From assembly GCA_009691845.1 (NCBI GenBank), contig SIAJ01000003.1, positions 97,362 to 161,361 on the forward strand: a stretch of DNA of 64,000 bases, written 5' to 3'. Source of the stretch: Gemmataceae bacterium (lineage in GTDB: Bacteria > Planctomycetota > Planctomycetia > Gemmatales > Gemmataceae). The position numbers and the translations under genes were made by a program. Of this stretch, positions 15,449 through 24,025 are shown one piece after another; position 1 is the first letter of the stretch; every line of letters starts with the position of its first letter. The notes under the pieces were generated by a model. The model did not search any database. It had not been told where the DNA came from and saw nothing but the letters and a program-made list of their open reading frames with translations.

Positions 15449-18082
15449 TTACTTCTTCTCAACCTTCGGTTCCACCTTCTTCTCGACTTTCACCAGCGTA
15501 AACAGGGTAGCAATTTCTTCGTCTGTCAGCTTGTCCTTGCCATCGTTGGCGTCAATCACCAGGGCCGTGTTGCTTGGTGTCACGAACACCAGGTGATTGC
15601 CGAGACGATAAATGTCCTTCATCGTCGGCTGCTTCTCCAGGATCTTGAAGTAGGCGTCGCTCTGGGCCTTTACAACGACCTGCTTCATGTCGGCCGTGAA
15701 GCCGTCGTCGATCCATAGGCCGCCGACTTCCAGGCAGTTGCGACCTTGGACCACTTTGTTTGCAGTCTGGGTCAGGCGATCTTGCAGCCGCAGGTTATTG
15801 GCACAGACGGCCACATCGACGCCAACTTTTCCGGACTGGGCTTCCTTGTACCGGCCGACGCCATACCACTGGCGGGCCTGTTCGTAGTTGGTCATATTGC
15901 CACGGGCATCCTGCACAGACTGTAAGAAACGCCTCGCCAACTCGTCCTTGGCTTTCTGGTCGGCATCCGGTGCAGCCTTCGGATCCTTCTTGGCCTCGGC
16001 ATCCCTGTTATATTTGTCGAGTTTTTCCAATTCAGACTGGAGCCTGTCGAGCTTGTCCCCTTCGATGCCGCCACGGGAGCGACCAGCGTCGCCTGGGTTC
16101 TTGGCAAGTTGCTTGGCGATATCGGCTACCTTGGCAGGCTCACCCGGCTTGCCGGCTGGGCCCTTCGGATTGGCTGGACCGGTGAGTGCCGCCGGAGGCA
16201 TGCCGGGAATAAAGCCGGGACCTCCGCCGCCGAAGCCTCCACCGAAGCCACCCATGATGCCGCCACCAGTTCCGCCCAGGATTCCGCCGCCCGCATTACC
16301 GAACTTCGGCGAGACAGTCCCTCGGTTCAAGGGGGCGGATGCCACGGGCACAGGGGCATCGGGCACCACCAGGTAACTCGTATATGGCGTGGCGATGCCG
16401 TACTTCTTGGCGAGCGACATCATCTCTTCCATCAGTTCCTTTTTCTCGCCATTGATGCGAATCTGGTCGAGCAAGAAGCCGACCTTGCGGCGAGCCCAGA
16501 GAGCCTCGACGAATTCGCGGTCGCCGTCGGTCTTGGCCGCGAAGTTCACATCGTAAGCGAACTCCTTGGTCTCTTTACCCACCTGCCCCGTCAGTTTAAC
16601 GGCCGCGGGACCACTTCCGGAATACTTGCCAATCACGACTAGCTGGCTGCCGTAGAAAAGGTCCGGCAACGAGGGCGGGTAAATCTCGTGAACATTGATG
16701 TTGTCGCTTGTGGTGAGCCGCACGTTGGCCAACACAGGGTGGCTGATCTTGCCGTACAGGCTGGTCACTTTGGTCTCGATGTCCTCGGCCGGGCGTACAT
16801 ACGTGCTCAGAGCCTTCGTATTCTCGGCCACTTGGTCAAGGAGAGCCGTATTCACGTCATCGCCGACGCCGAAGGTGAAAATGCGTGTGTTCTTGCTGTT
16901 CTTGGCGGCAACGTTCCGCACGATGATTTCCGGCTTCATCTCGCCGATGGTCGGTTGGCCATCGGTGAAAAAGACCATGGTGAACGATCGCCCGTCGTCG
17001 TTGCCACGCAGTTCGAGGGCCGAATCGAGGCCCGCCTGGATCGCGGTGCCACCACCGGCTTTCAGACCATCGACAAACTTCTTGGCGTTTTCAATCTGTT
17101 CCGCATTTGCTTCTACGAGCGAATCGCGATACTTGCGGACGTTCGTGCTGAACGTCACGATGGCGAATCGGTCGCTTGGCTTCAGGTTGTTCAAGCAACT
17201 CTTGAGAGCCTTCCGGGCCTGTTCCATCTTCACGCTGTCCATGCTGCCAGACGTATCCATCACCAGTACCAGATCGCGTGGGATAATCGTCGTCTTCGAG
17301 ATTTCCAGTTGCGGCGAGATCAGGAGGAGGAAGTAACCGTCTTCCGCCGAGATCGGCCGGTGGGTGAGCGGCGTGATGCCGATCTCCTTGTTGCCGACGC
17401 TGTAGAAGAGCTGGAAATCCTTATCGAGCATGGCCTGATTGCGCTCGAACGTCATCGTCACTTCCTTGTCGCCATTGCGGGAAAGTGCGATGGCATGCGT
17501 CGGGCTGTACACGTTCTGAACGGGATGCTGAGACTTGATGCGGGCCTTGATCGAGAAGTCTTCGAGTGTCTTCGTGCCCTTGCCATCGGTCTTGAGTGGG
17601 TAGATATACTCGACGACGCCGTTATCCTGTGGGGCGATGCTGGTGAAGCTGATCTTCACCTTTTGATCTTTGTTCGGCAGGATCGGAAAAACCCGGAGCC
17701 GCATGAGATTATTGCCCATGTATTCGAGAATGCCGGGGTCCTGCGTGCGCCGGACGATTTCCGTGTACACAGAATTCGCTTTCTTGGCGTCGAGCAGTTC
17801 GCCTGTGGTTTCGGTATCGCCAACCCACATGGTGAACTTGTTCACGGTTGCTCCCTTGGGAATCGGGAACAAATAAGTCGCTTCAAGCTCGCGACTGGTG
17901 TGATTGCGAAATGCCTGCTCGATGGTCGTGACGGCAACCTGATCCTCGATCGCGATGTTCACGCGATGATGGACCATGGCCAGTGGCGGAAGTTTTTTGT
18001 CTTCCGGAATCAGCAGGCCAGCAGCTTGAACCGGGGCCGAGCAAGCGGCGGCGAACACAAGCAAAGCAACAACGTAACGCAT
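15449..18082 (-). CDS. exported VIT/VWA-domain protein
   Basis: An 877-residue protein with a signal peptide (MRYVVALLVFAAACSAPVQA). AGAGGTG upstream supports ATG 18082 over the in-frame 18109. A VIT domain follows (VHHRVNIAIEDQVAVTTIEQ, with LEATYLFPIPKGATV). A VWA domain near residues 280-450 has an intact metal site, DTSGSM, and later FFTDGQPTIGE. Around residues 600-640 is a glycine- and proline-rich linker with runs of GGG. The final part is charged and helical, then a globular C-terminus. The layout resembles inter-alpha-trypsin-inhibitor heavy chains and sortase-target-like VIT proteins; no LPXTG sorting signal is seen. A surface or periplasmic binding role is likely. Confidence 0.85.
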   Translation of the reverse strand: MRYVVALLVFAAACSAPVQAAGLLIPEDKKLPPLAMVHHRVNIAIEDQVAVTTIEQAFRNHTSRELEATYLFPIPKGATVNKFTMWVGDTETTGELLDAKKANSVYTEIVRRTQDPGILEYMGNNLMRLRVFPILPNKDQKVKISFTSIAPQDNGVVEYIYPLKTDGKGTKTLEDFSIKARIKSQHPVQNVYSPTHAIALSRNGDKEVTMTFERNQAMLDKDFQLFYSVGNKEIGITPLTHRPISAEDGYFLLLISPQLEISKTTIIPRDLVLVMDTSGSMDSVKMEQARKALKSCLNNLKPSDRFAIVTFSTNVRKYRDSLVEANAEQIENAKKFVDGLKAGGGTAIQAGLDSALELRGNDDGRSFTMVFFTDGQPTIGEMKPEIIVRNVAAKNSKNTRIFTFGVGDDVNTALLDQVAENTKALSTYVRPAEDIETKVTSLYGKISHPVLANVRLTTSDNINVHEIYPPSLPDLFYGSQLVVIGKYSGSGPAAVKLTGQVGKETKEFAYDVNFAAKTDGDREFVEALWARRKVGFLLDQIRINGEKKELMEEMMSLAKKYGIATPYTSYLVVPDAPVPVASAPLNRGTVSPKFGNAGGGILGGTGGGIMGGFGGGFGGGGPGFIPGMPPAALTGPANPKGPAGKPGEPAKVADIAKQLAKNPGDAGRSRGGIEGDKLDRLQSELEKLDKYNRDAEAKKDPKAAPDADQKAKDELARRFLQSVQDARGNMTNYEQARQWYGVGRYKEAQSGKVGVDVAVCANNLRLQDRLTQTANKVVQGRNCLEVGGLWIDDGFTADMKQVVVKAQSDAYFKILEKQPTMKDIYRLGNHLVFVTPSNTALVIDANDGKDKLTDEEIATLFTLVKVEKKVEPKVEKK

Positions 18083-18279
18083 GGGACACCTCTCATGAGC
18101 TTTCCGCAATCAGTAGCGATACCGAGTGCGGATCACTTCTACTCCTCAAAGTATAAACGAGGTCGGTCTTCCCGGGGATTGCAATTTGGCCTTTTGAGAT
18201 CCCATGTTACCCCTGGGTTACATTGTCACAAAGCAGTCCGCCTTGCCTAATGTTCCTAAACGCGGTAGGTTCTTCGCCG

Positions 18280-19293
18280 ATGTTCTTGCCCTCCCGATCG
18301 TCGTCCGCCCGTCGAGAGAGCCTGTGGGCCAGCGGTTGCTTTCTGCTGTTTTTTACGGGCTTTCTGGTCGCGATGGAAACACGATTTCCGCACTGGACAG
18401 ATCGCGAATACGCCGCCCGCCGCGATATGGCACTTCAGTGCCACGAGGAAAACCCCGAGCGTCCCATGCTCGCAGTCATCGGCGGCTCTCGTGTCGGCAC
18501 TGGCTTTTTCCCAGAGGAAATGGGGCCACTGCACGACAAGTCGGGACAACAGATCAGCGTCGTGAATTTTTCGCATCTGGGTGCCGGCCCGCGGATGAAT
18601 TTGCTGCAATTGCATCGCTTGCTGAGGGAGGGCATCACGCCGACCTCGATCGTCGTCGAGATCGTGCCCGCCCATTTGTGCTCAGAAATCACCACGATTG
18701 CCGACCTTTCGCTGGCCGACGTGAGCATCCTGCGCCCGCACTGGAACGACAAACAACTGCTGATCAACCCGGCCAAGGCTCGGCTGAAAGGGCTGTTCCG
18801 CTTTCGCAACGGCTTTCTCGATACCGTGGCCCCGGACTTTTCGACGAGTCCGCCACTGCATTTGAGTCGGTACGGCGGCAACCCACGCTGGCTCGAATCG
18901 CACCCACGAGCAACCGCCGACAAGGCTGACCTGATCCGCGAAATTCGCTGGCAATTTCAGGAACGCATGCTCAACTGGCGCATCGATCCGGAACTCGATG
19001 CGGCGATGCGAGCGATATTGGAACTCTGCAAGGAACGTGGCATTCGAGCGTCTATTGCCCTGTTTCCCGAATCGAGCGAGTTCCGCTCGTGGTACGCACC
19101 CGGCGTCGAGGAACGAATTCAACGCTATTTCACCGGCCTATGCGACGAATACGCCCTGCCCTTCTACGATTGCCGCGAGTTGATGGACGACGGAGACTTC
19201 CACGACCCGCACCACATGACGCCGGAGGGGGCGAGGCGGTTTAGCGTGAAGTTTGGTGACATAGTGCTGAAGAACATAGCGTCATCCCCGTAG
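18280..19293 (+). CDS. membrane-anchored SGNH-like protein (first paralogue of O-acyltransferase cassette)
   Basis: A 337-residue protein with one N-terminal span (LWASGCFLLFFTGFLVAMET) and the rest outside the cytoplasm. It has SGNH-hydrolase-like landmarks: a strand then a serine turn, LAVIGGSRVGTGFFP, a conserved NFSHLGAGPRMNLLQLHRLL block, and the C-terminal DPHHMTPEG, which fits the catalytic Asp-x-x-His. This resembles the AlgJ/AlgX/PatB side of bacterial polysaccharide O-acetylation. ATG 18280 has GGTAGG about 10 nt upstream; 18250 and 18223 are in-frame alternatives. It is followed 101 bp later by an MBOAT gene and then by its own paralogue. Confidence 0.75.
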   Translation: MFLPSRSSSARRESLWASGCFLLFFTGFLVAMETRFPHWTDREYAARRDMALQCHEENPERPMLAVIGGSRVGTGFFPEEMGPLHDKSGQQISVVNFSHLGAGPRMNLLQLHRLLREGITPTSIVVEIVPAHLCSEITTIADLSLADVSILRPHWNDKQLLINPAKARLKGLFRFRNGFLDTVAPDFSTSPPLHLSRYGGNPRWLESHPRATADKADLIREIRWQFQERMLNWRIDPELDAAMRAILELCKERGIRASIALFPESSEFRSWYAPGVEERIQRYFTGLCDEYALPFYDCRELMDDGDFHDPHHMTPEGARRFSVKFGDIVLKNIASSP

Positions 19294-19394
19294 CCGCGTT
19301 CATCTCGCCTTGATCTTTCCCGTGAATCTGGGTAGTTAACGGAAGAGCGGCAGGGTTGGAATGCCCTGGCCGGGTGTTTTGGCGATAGGACGTC

Positions 19395-20840
19395 ATGCTC
19401 TTCTGTACACAGAAGTTTCTGTTCTTCTTCCTGATCGTCTTCACCGTTTACTGGGTGACCCCGTGGCCGCGCGTACGAGTGTGGATACTGCTGAGTGCGA
19501 GTTACTACTTCTACCAAAGCTGGAATGCCGAGCTTGCCCGGATCATTTTCTTGACCACGGTGGTCGACTATCTCATTGCCAGGGGGATGACCACGTCGGC
19601 GCGTCCAATGCGACGCAAGGCCCTCCTTCTCCTTAGCATTCTCGGCAACATCGCGATCCTCTGTTACTTCAAATACGCCAACTTCTTTCTGGATTCCCTG
19701 CGTCAGAGCCTTGAGGCCGCCGGTGCGAAGTCTTCGATTCCCGTGCTTGAAATCATCCTGCCGATCGGCATCTCGTTCTACACGTTCGAGGCGATCAGCT
19801 ACACCGTTGATGTCTTTCGCGGGAAGATCCAGGCCGAGCGCAGGCTCGATCACTTCCTGCTGTTCGTTCTATTCTTTCCGCACTTGGTCGCCGGGCCGAT
19901 TGTCCGGGCCGGCGATTTTTTGCCGCAGGTTCATCGTCGCAAGGTTTGGGGTTGGCCACGCATGGTGGTCGGCGGCCGACTCATTTTGCTTGGGCTGTTC
20001 AAGAAGATGGTGATTGCCGACCGGCTGGCCCTGCTCGTCGATCCCGTTTACGCCAACCCAGCCGGCTACGAATCGGCCGTGGTCTGGATGGCAGTCGTCG
20101 CCTACGCACTCCAGATTTACTGCGACTTCTCAGGATACAGCGACATTGCCCTCGGTTGTGCACGCTTGCTCGGCTATCGCCTGCAGATCAATTTCGCGAT
20201 GCCGTTCGCGGCCTCGAACATTGCTGATTTTTGGCGGCGCTGGCACATCTCGCTGTCGAACTGGATTCGCGATTACATTTATTTCCCGCTGGGAGGAAAC
20301 CGTGCCTCCGCAGTACGCGGAGCATTCAATCTCATCCTCGCGATGACATTGTGCGGCCTGTGGCACGGTGCCGCCTGGAACTTTGTCATCTTTGGTACTC
20401 TGAACGGTATCTACCTGGTCGGCCATCGGGCCTTCCGCATCGTCACGAAGAATATGACGGCCTTGCGAAGGATGTTGGAATCGACCCCAGGAAAGTTGGC
20501 ATGTATCGCGCTTACCTTCCTGGTTTTTTCGCTCTCACTGGTCGTGTTCCGTTCAGCGAGCCAGCCGGATGGAACGACCTCTTTTGAGCAGGCCGGGAAG
20601 ATGTTTCGGCAACTGTTCGTGCCCTCCATGGGGGCAGGGTCGCCGACACCGCCGGTCGTATTCTGGACGCTGCTGGCCACCGTGGTGATCGGTCATCTCA
20701 TTGCCTTGAGGCCGAACTTCCTTTCCGACTGGAATCGCTTACCCGCCCCGGTTCGCGGGTTCGCTCTGGCTTCGTTCCTGTTCGTGACGCTGATACTTCC
20801 GCCGGAAACTTCACCGCAATTCATCTACTTTCAGTTCTGA
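19395..20840 (+). CDS. MBOAT family O-acyltransferase
   Basis: A 481-residue polytopic membrane enzyme of the AlgI/PatA/DltB type that moves acyl groups across the membrane. It starts MLFCTQKFLFFFLIVFTVYW and includes the family blocks SASYYFYQSWN, the LPIGISFYTFEAISYTVDVF segment, FPHLVAGPIVRAGDFLPQ and FCDFSGYSDIALG-like YCDFSGYSDIALGCARLLG. The invariant histidine lies in LCGLWHGAAWN near residue 324. A TAGGA box precedes the ATG. With SGNH-like genes on both sides it most likely acetylates an exopolysaccharide or cell-surface glycan. Confidence 0.9.
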   Translation: MLFCTQKFLFFFLIVFTVYWVTPWPRVRVWILLSASYYFYQSWNAELARIIFLTTVVDYLIARGMTTSARPMRRKALLLLSILGNIAILCYFKYANFFLDSLRQSLEAAGAKSSIPVLEIILPIGISFYTFEAISYTVDVFRGKIQAERRLDHFLLFVLFFPHLVAGPIVRAGDFLPQVHRRKVWGWPRMVVGGRLILLGLFKKMVIADRLALLVDPVYANPAGYESAVVWMAVVAYALQIYCDFSGYSDIALGCARLLGYRLQINFAMPFAASNIADFWRRWHISLSNWIRDYIYFPLGGNRASAVRGAFNLILAMTLCGLWHGAAWNFVIFGTLNGIYLVGHRAFRIVTKNMTALRRMLESTPGKLACIALTFLVFSLSLVVFRSASQPDGTTSFEQAGKMFRQLFVPSMGAGSPTPPVVFWTLLATVVIGHLIALRPNFLSDWNRLPAPVRGFALASFLFVTLILPPETSPQFIYFQF

Positions 20841-20849
20841 TTGGAGTAC

Positions 20850-21887
20850 GTGTTGGCTCTGGTTGCACCTCGTCGACGGCCAGCCCGGTCCGAAATATTC
20901 TGGACTCTTGGCTCCTTCCTCGCGCTGACTACCCTGTTCGTGGTGTACGTGGAAGTTTGGCATCCGGAATGGTACGACCGCGAGCATCAGGTTCGTCGGG
21001 AGTTACTGAACGATCGCACTGCCGAGGCCCCGGACCGGCCCGTAGTCCTCGTTGCGGGTAGCTCCCGCGTGGTAGTCGCCTTCATGCCCGAACGTCTCGG
21101 CCCGATCCGCGATAAGGATGGCCGAGAGGCACTGATTTTCAACTATGCCCACTTGGGTGCGGGCCCACGCGTCAATCTCATTCAACTCCAACGGGCGCTG
21201 CGTGACGGCGTTCGTCCCATGCATCTCGTGTGTGAAATTGTGTCCGGCATGCTGCATCACGACGATCTGCCGGTCAAGGAAATCTCGCTTCCCGAGATTG
21301 GTGTCTTGTGGCCACACTCGAATAAAGTCCGACTCGTGGCCTCCTCGATTGGGTTTCGCTTCAACGGCGTTTATCGCCCGCGCACCGCCCTGCTCCGTTC
21401 GGTCGCACCCAAGTGGGTTACACGTTCCGCGACGGACAAGGACGTCGCATTGCTTGCACTCGGCGGGGATGATCACTGGTCGCGGCTAGACGAGCCAAGC
21501 GAGGACGAGAAGAAACTCTTGTTCAAGTTGGCAGTAATCCGCTTCAAGAGTCGAATGGAGTCGTATCGATTGGACCCGAAACTCGTGGGTGCCACTCGCG
21601 AGTTGATGAACATTTGCCAGCGTGAGAACATCAAGCTCACGATGTTTCTCTCGCCGGAGGATAGTCGATTTCGTTCGTGGTACCGTCCCGGAGCGGAGGA
21701 AGTGCTCCTGGGATTCATCGAAGAATTGCGGGCGGCCGGCGTTGCGGTCGTCGATGGTCGCCTATGGGTGCCGGACGACAAGTTCACCGACCCGCATCAT
21801 GTGAAGACGGACGGGGCGGAGCAATTCACGGATCGGTTGGAGCGAGAGTTGTTGCGGCCACTGATCTCGGGCCAGATTGCTCGCTGA
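20850..21887 (+). CDS. membrane-anchored SGNH-like protein (second paralogue)
   Basis: About 345 residues and clearly paralogous to the protein at 18280. It shares one N-terminal span (IFWTLGSFLALTTLFVVYVE), the serine turn VLVAGSSRVVVAFMP, the block NYAHLGAGPRVNLIQLQRAL, the RFRSWYRPGAEE segment near the C-terminus and the final DPHHVKTDG. The start is uncertain: there is no ATG near the front. TTG 20841, GTG 20850 and TTG 20853 are possible, with GGAG at 20843-20846. It follows the MBOAT stop almost directly, so co-translation in one operon is likely. The variation after the serine block could give different acyl acceptors or donors. Confidence 0.75.
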   Translation: MLALVAPRRRPARSEIFWTLGSFLALTTLFVVYVEVWHPEWYDREHQVRRELLNDRTAEAPDRPVVLVAGSSRVVVAFMPERLGPIRDKDGREALIFNYAHLGAGPRVNLIQLQRALRDGVRPMHLVCEIVSGMLHHDDLPVKEISLPEIGVLWPHSNKVRLVASSIGFRFNGVYRPRTALLRSVAPKWVTRSATDKDVALLALGGDDHWSRLDEPSEDEKKLLFKLAVIRFKSRMESYRLDPKLVGATRELMNICQRENIKLTMFLSPEDSRFRSWYRPGAEEVLLGFIEELRAAGVAVVDGRLWVPDDKFTDPHHVKTDGAEQFTDRLERELLRPLISGQIAR

Positions 21888-21944
21888 TCCCACTGTTCAC
21901 GATTGAACTCGGAATTTGCTTAAAACTGGCAGGGAGAACAAAAC

Positions 21945-22184
21945 ATGTCACGCCATTTCTCGGTCGCCTGCTCCATGCTGATTCTGGGAACATTGGTGGG
22001 CGCTGCCATCATGCGCTTCGGCCAGGCATCAAGTGTTGCAGAGCCTCAAAGGCCAGCACCTGAAGAATCAGTGACTGAGATTACTCTTGAATTCCGCATT
22101 CGAGTGCCAAAGTCGGTCGAGAGCCGAGTCGGTCCCAGAGGGAAGGAGGCCCCACAAGCAACATTCAATCTGGGGAGCCTGTGA
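21945..22184 (+). CDS. N-terminal part of a split FlgG-like protein (signal anchor)
   Basis: 79 residues starting MSRHFSVACSMLILGTLVGA, a signal anchor, after AGGGAG 8 nt upstream. The rest is a charged linker ending ATFNLGSL. The stop TGA (22182-22184) overlaps the GTG of the next frame. Read across that point, FNLGSL joins to NTANPLDLAIEGDGFF, which matches the unbroken FlgG pattern of a short gly-ser-leu strand followed by (G/A)NPLDLAI-GDGFF. So this is probably the front of one protein, separated by a missing base or by a designed overlap. No N-terminal FlgG rod helix is present; the anchor takes its place. Confidence 0.6.
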   Translation: MSRHFSVACSMLILGTLVGAAIMRFGQASSVAEPQRPAPEESVTEITLEFRIRVPKSVESRVGPRGKEAPQATFNLGSL

Positions 22185-22687
22185 ACACCGCCAACCCACT
22201 CGACTTGGCCATCGAAGGGGACGGCTTTTTTCAAGTGACTCTGCCCAACGGCGAACTCATGTACACCCGGGATGGAGCCCTGCGGCTGAATTCGCTGGGC
22301 AATCTCGTGACCGCGCAGGGCTACCTGCTTTCTCCGGTGATTACCCTCCCTCCTGACAGCATTTCGACCTCGGTGGGGATCGATGGGACGGTCAGTTGCC
22401 AAACTGCAGGAGCGAATACGTCGACCATCGTCGGTCAATTCAGCCTGGTCAAGTTTCTCAATCCCCGCTGGCTGCAATCCGAGCCGGGCCATCTCTTTCG
22501 AGAAACGACAGAAGCAGGCGCACCAGTCAGCGCAACACCTGGCCAAGGTGGGACGGGACTGATTCAGCAGGGATTTCTTGACCATCGAACCGATCAACTC
22601 GTCTACAGGCTGATCGAGCTTGCACGTAAGCTGTCCGAAGAACAGACAGGCGATTCGACAGAAGTCCGGGTTCGAATTGCGAAGTGA
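22181..22687 (+). CDS. FlgG/FlgE-type hook-basal-body core domain, frame-shifted from the preceding frame
   Basis: 168 residues from GTG 22181. Flagellar rod/hook core features are strong: NPLDLAIEGDGFFQVTLPNG, YTRDGALRLNSLGNLVTAQG, YLLSPVITLPPD, DGTVSCQ, GQFSLVKFLNP and the QGFLDHRTDQL segment. Both terminal coiled-coil parts needed for flagellar rod assembly are absent; the C-terminus is a short helix and ends EVRVRIAK. It overlaps the previous frame by GTGA, needing a -1 shift to fuse. It is flanked by a polysaccharide cassette and an anti-sigma gene, not by flagellar genes, so a structural role outside the flagellum is possible. Confidence 0.7.
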   Translation: MNTANPLDLAIEGDGFFQVTLPNGELMYTRDGALRLNSLGNLVTAQGYLLSPVITLPPDSISTSVGIDGTVSCQTAGANTSTIVGQFSLVKFLNPRWLQSEPGHLFRETTEAGAPVSATPGQGGTGLIQQGFLDHRTDQLVYRLIELARKLSEEQTGDSTEVRVRIAK

Positions 22688-22723
22688 TTACACGAGGGCA
22701 GCAAAAAAACGGAACAACAAGCC

Positions 22724-24013
22724 TTACTTAATCGTCCGCAAAACCAGCATCAACGGTTTCGCGTCGGGCTTGCGTTCGCCGCGACGATCGAGGAATTGCT
22801 TGATCTCTTTTGAATTGGCCGGGTATGCGTTCATCGGCGCGTATGCGACCACAATGGCCATCTTTTCAGACTTCGGGACTGTAGGCGAGCCGGTTCTCAT
22901 TTTGGCGAGCGAAGCAGCTACCTGGTTCGCAGTACCTTCCGGTAACGGCTTGCGGATGTCGATGGCCTTTTTGCCCACGGCAGGCTTGGGCAGAACATTC
23001 GGAACTCCCAGGAGCTTGCCGAGTTTGTCCAGATCGGCCGGAAGAAACGGGGCCGCCACCAGCATGGTAAACTCCGGTGTGCTGCTCTTTGAGTCCTCGG
23101 CACCAAGGTTGGCCAGGAACTGTGCGACCTCTTCGGGCGTCAATGTTTCTGTGAAGATCACGATCTCAGTGGAAGCCGACTTCTTGAGTCGATCGGCGGC
23201 GAAGGAGTCCGTGACTACGTTGATCCCTCGAGCCTTCAAGCCAAGGAGAACGCGGTCGAGTGCCTTCTGGGTCGTACCACAAAACAGATCGAGACGGATC
23301 AACTCGTCCTTCTTCATTTCCGCGACGAGCTTCTTGCGGGCCACTTCATCCGTGCTGAGATCGCTTAGAGCGAAGAGAGAAGAGACGCGAATTTTATCAA
23401 GTTGCACCGCCTCGATTTCCGGCGTCGGCTCACCGATTGGGCCGGCAAGCAAGTCGGTCACATCGCGCGGAGAGGGACCGAATTCGATCCCGATTTCCCG
23501 AGGTTTCTGCACCAAGGTTTCCGGAATCGGACGAACGACTTCAACAATCTTGGGCTCGAGCACTTTGGTGGGATCGTCGTAGTTCGGCAACTTGAGATCG
23601 GGAACCTTTGCTACTTGAGCTTGCTCGCGATTCACAAAGTAGTTCTGACTAGCCGCGAAATAGGAGTAGGAGCCCAGGCTCACGACAACCAAAATAGCGA
23701 CCGCAGTTGCAACGTTGAACCAAATCGGCAACATGGACCAGTTGAACTTGCGAACGGCTCGACCAACAGGCGGCAACGGAGTCGGGTTCATCGCCCGATC
23801 TTGAATTATGGTGAGGACATTGCCGGCAAGGTCGCAAGGAGCGGCAACTCGCGGCAGGGACTTGATTCGTGCCTTGTCTGCTTGCAATTTCGCAAACAGA
23901 GTCCGTGCAGATTCCGATTCGCGCAGGGCGCGATCAACGGCCCTTCTCTCGGCCGGCGTCAACTCGCCATCCACGGCGACGGTCAACAGTTCTCGGAGGC
24001 TCACGGTCTTCAT
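22724..24013 (-). CDS. putative anti-sigma factor, single-span membrane protein
   Basis: A 429-residue protein encoded 12 bp after the ECF sigma gene. The N-terminal 90 residues are helical and polar (LRELLTVAVDGELTPAERRA), like the cytoplasmic part of anti-sigma factors, but lack the HxxxCxxC zinc motif. One membrane span follows (WFNVATAVAILVVVSLGSY, near residues 98-118). The remaining 300 residues would be periplasmic; they include repeated ALARVLLGLKARG-like alpha/beta segments, with no recognised enzyme domain. Position and topology, rather than sequence similarity, support the anti-sigma call. ATG 24013 is preferred; TTG 24019 is an in-frame alternative. Confidence 0.6.
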   Translation of the reverse strand: MKTVSLRELLTVAVDGELTPAERRAVDRALRESESARTLFAKLQADKARIKSLPRVAAPCDLAGNVLTIIQDRAMNPTPLPPVGRAVRKFNWSMLPIWFNVATAVAILVVVSLGSYSYFAASQNYFVNREQAQVAKVPDLKLPNYDDPTKVLEPKIVEVVRPIPETLVQKPREIGIEFGPSPRDVTDLLAGPIGEPTPEIEAVQLDKIRVSSLFALSDLSTDEVARKKLVAEMKKDELIRLDLFCGTTQKALDRVLLGLKARGINVVTDSFAADRLKKSASTEIVIFTETLTPEEVAQFLANLGAEDSKSSTPEFTMLVAAPFLPADLDKLGKLLGVPNVLPKPAVGKKAIDIRKPLPEGTANQVAASLAKMRTGSPTVPKSEKMAIVVAYAPMNAYPANSKEIKQFLDRRGERKPDAKPLMLVLRTIK

Positions 24014-24025
24014 GGCCAACAGTTC

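Noticed and set aside
15449..18082. Possible LPXTG-sorted surface protein
   Set aside because: The VIT-VWA protein has no LPXTG motif, C-terminal membrane span or basic tail.
16688..18250. Long open frame (520 codons) on the plus strand
   Set aside because: It lies exactly opposite the VIT/VWA gene and has basic, low-information composition; it is a shadow caused by GC-rich codon usage on the real strand.
20841..20849. TTG 20841 as start of the second SGNH-like protein
   Set aside because: It directly follows the MBOAT stop without a Shine-Dalgarno in front; GTG 20850 or TTG 20853 with GGAG nearby fits better, though none is certain.
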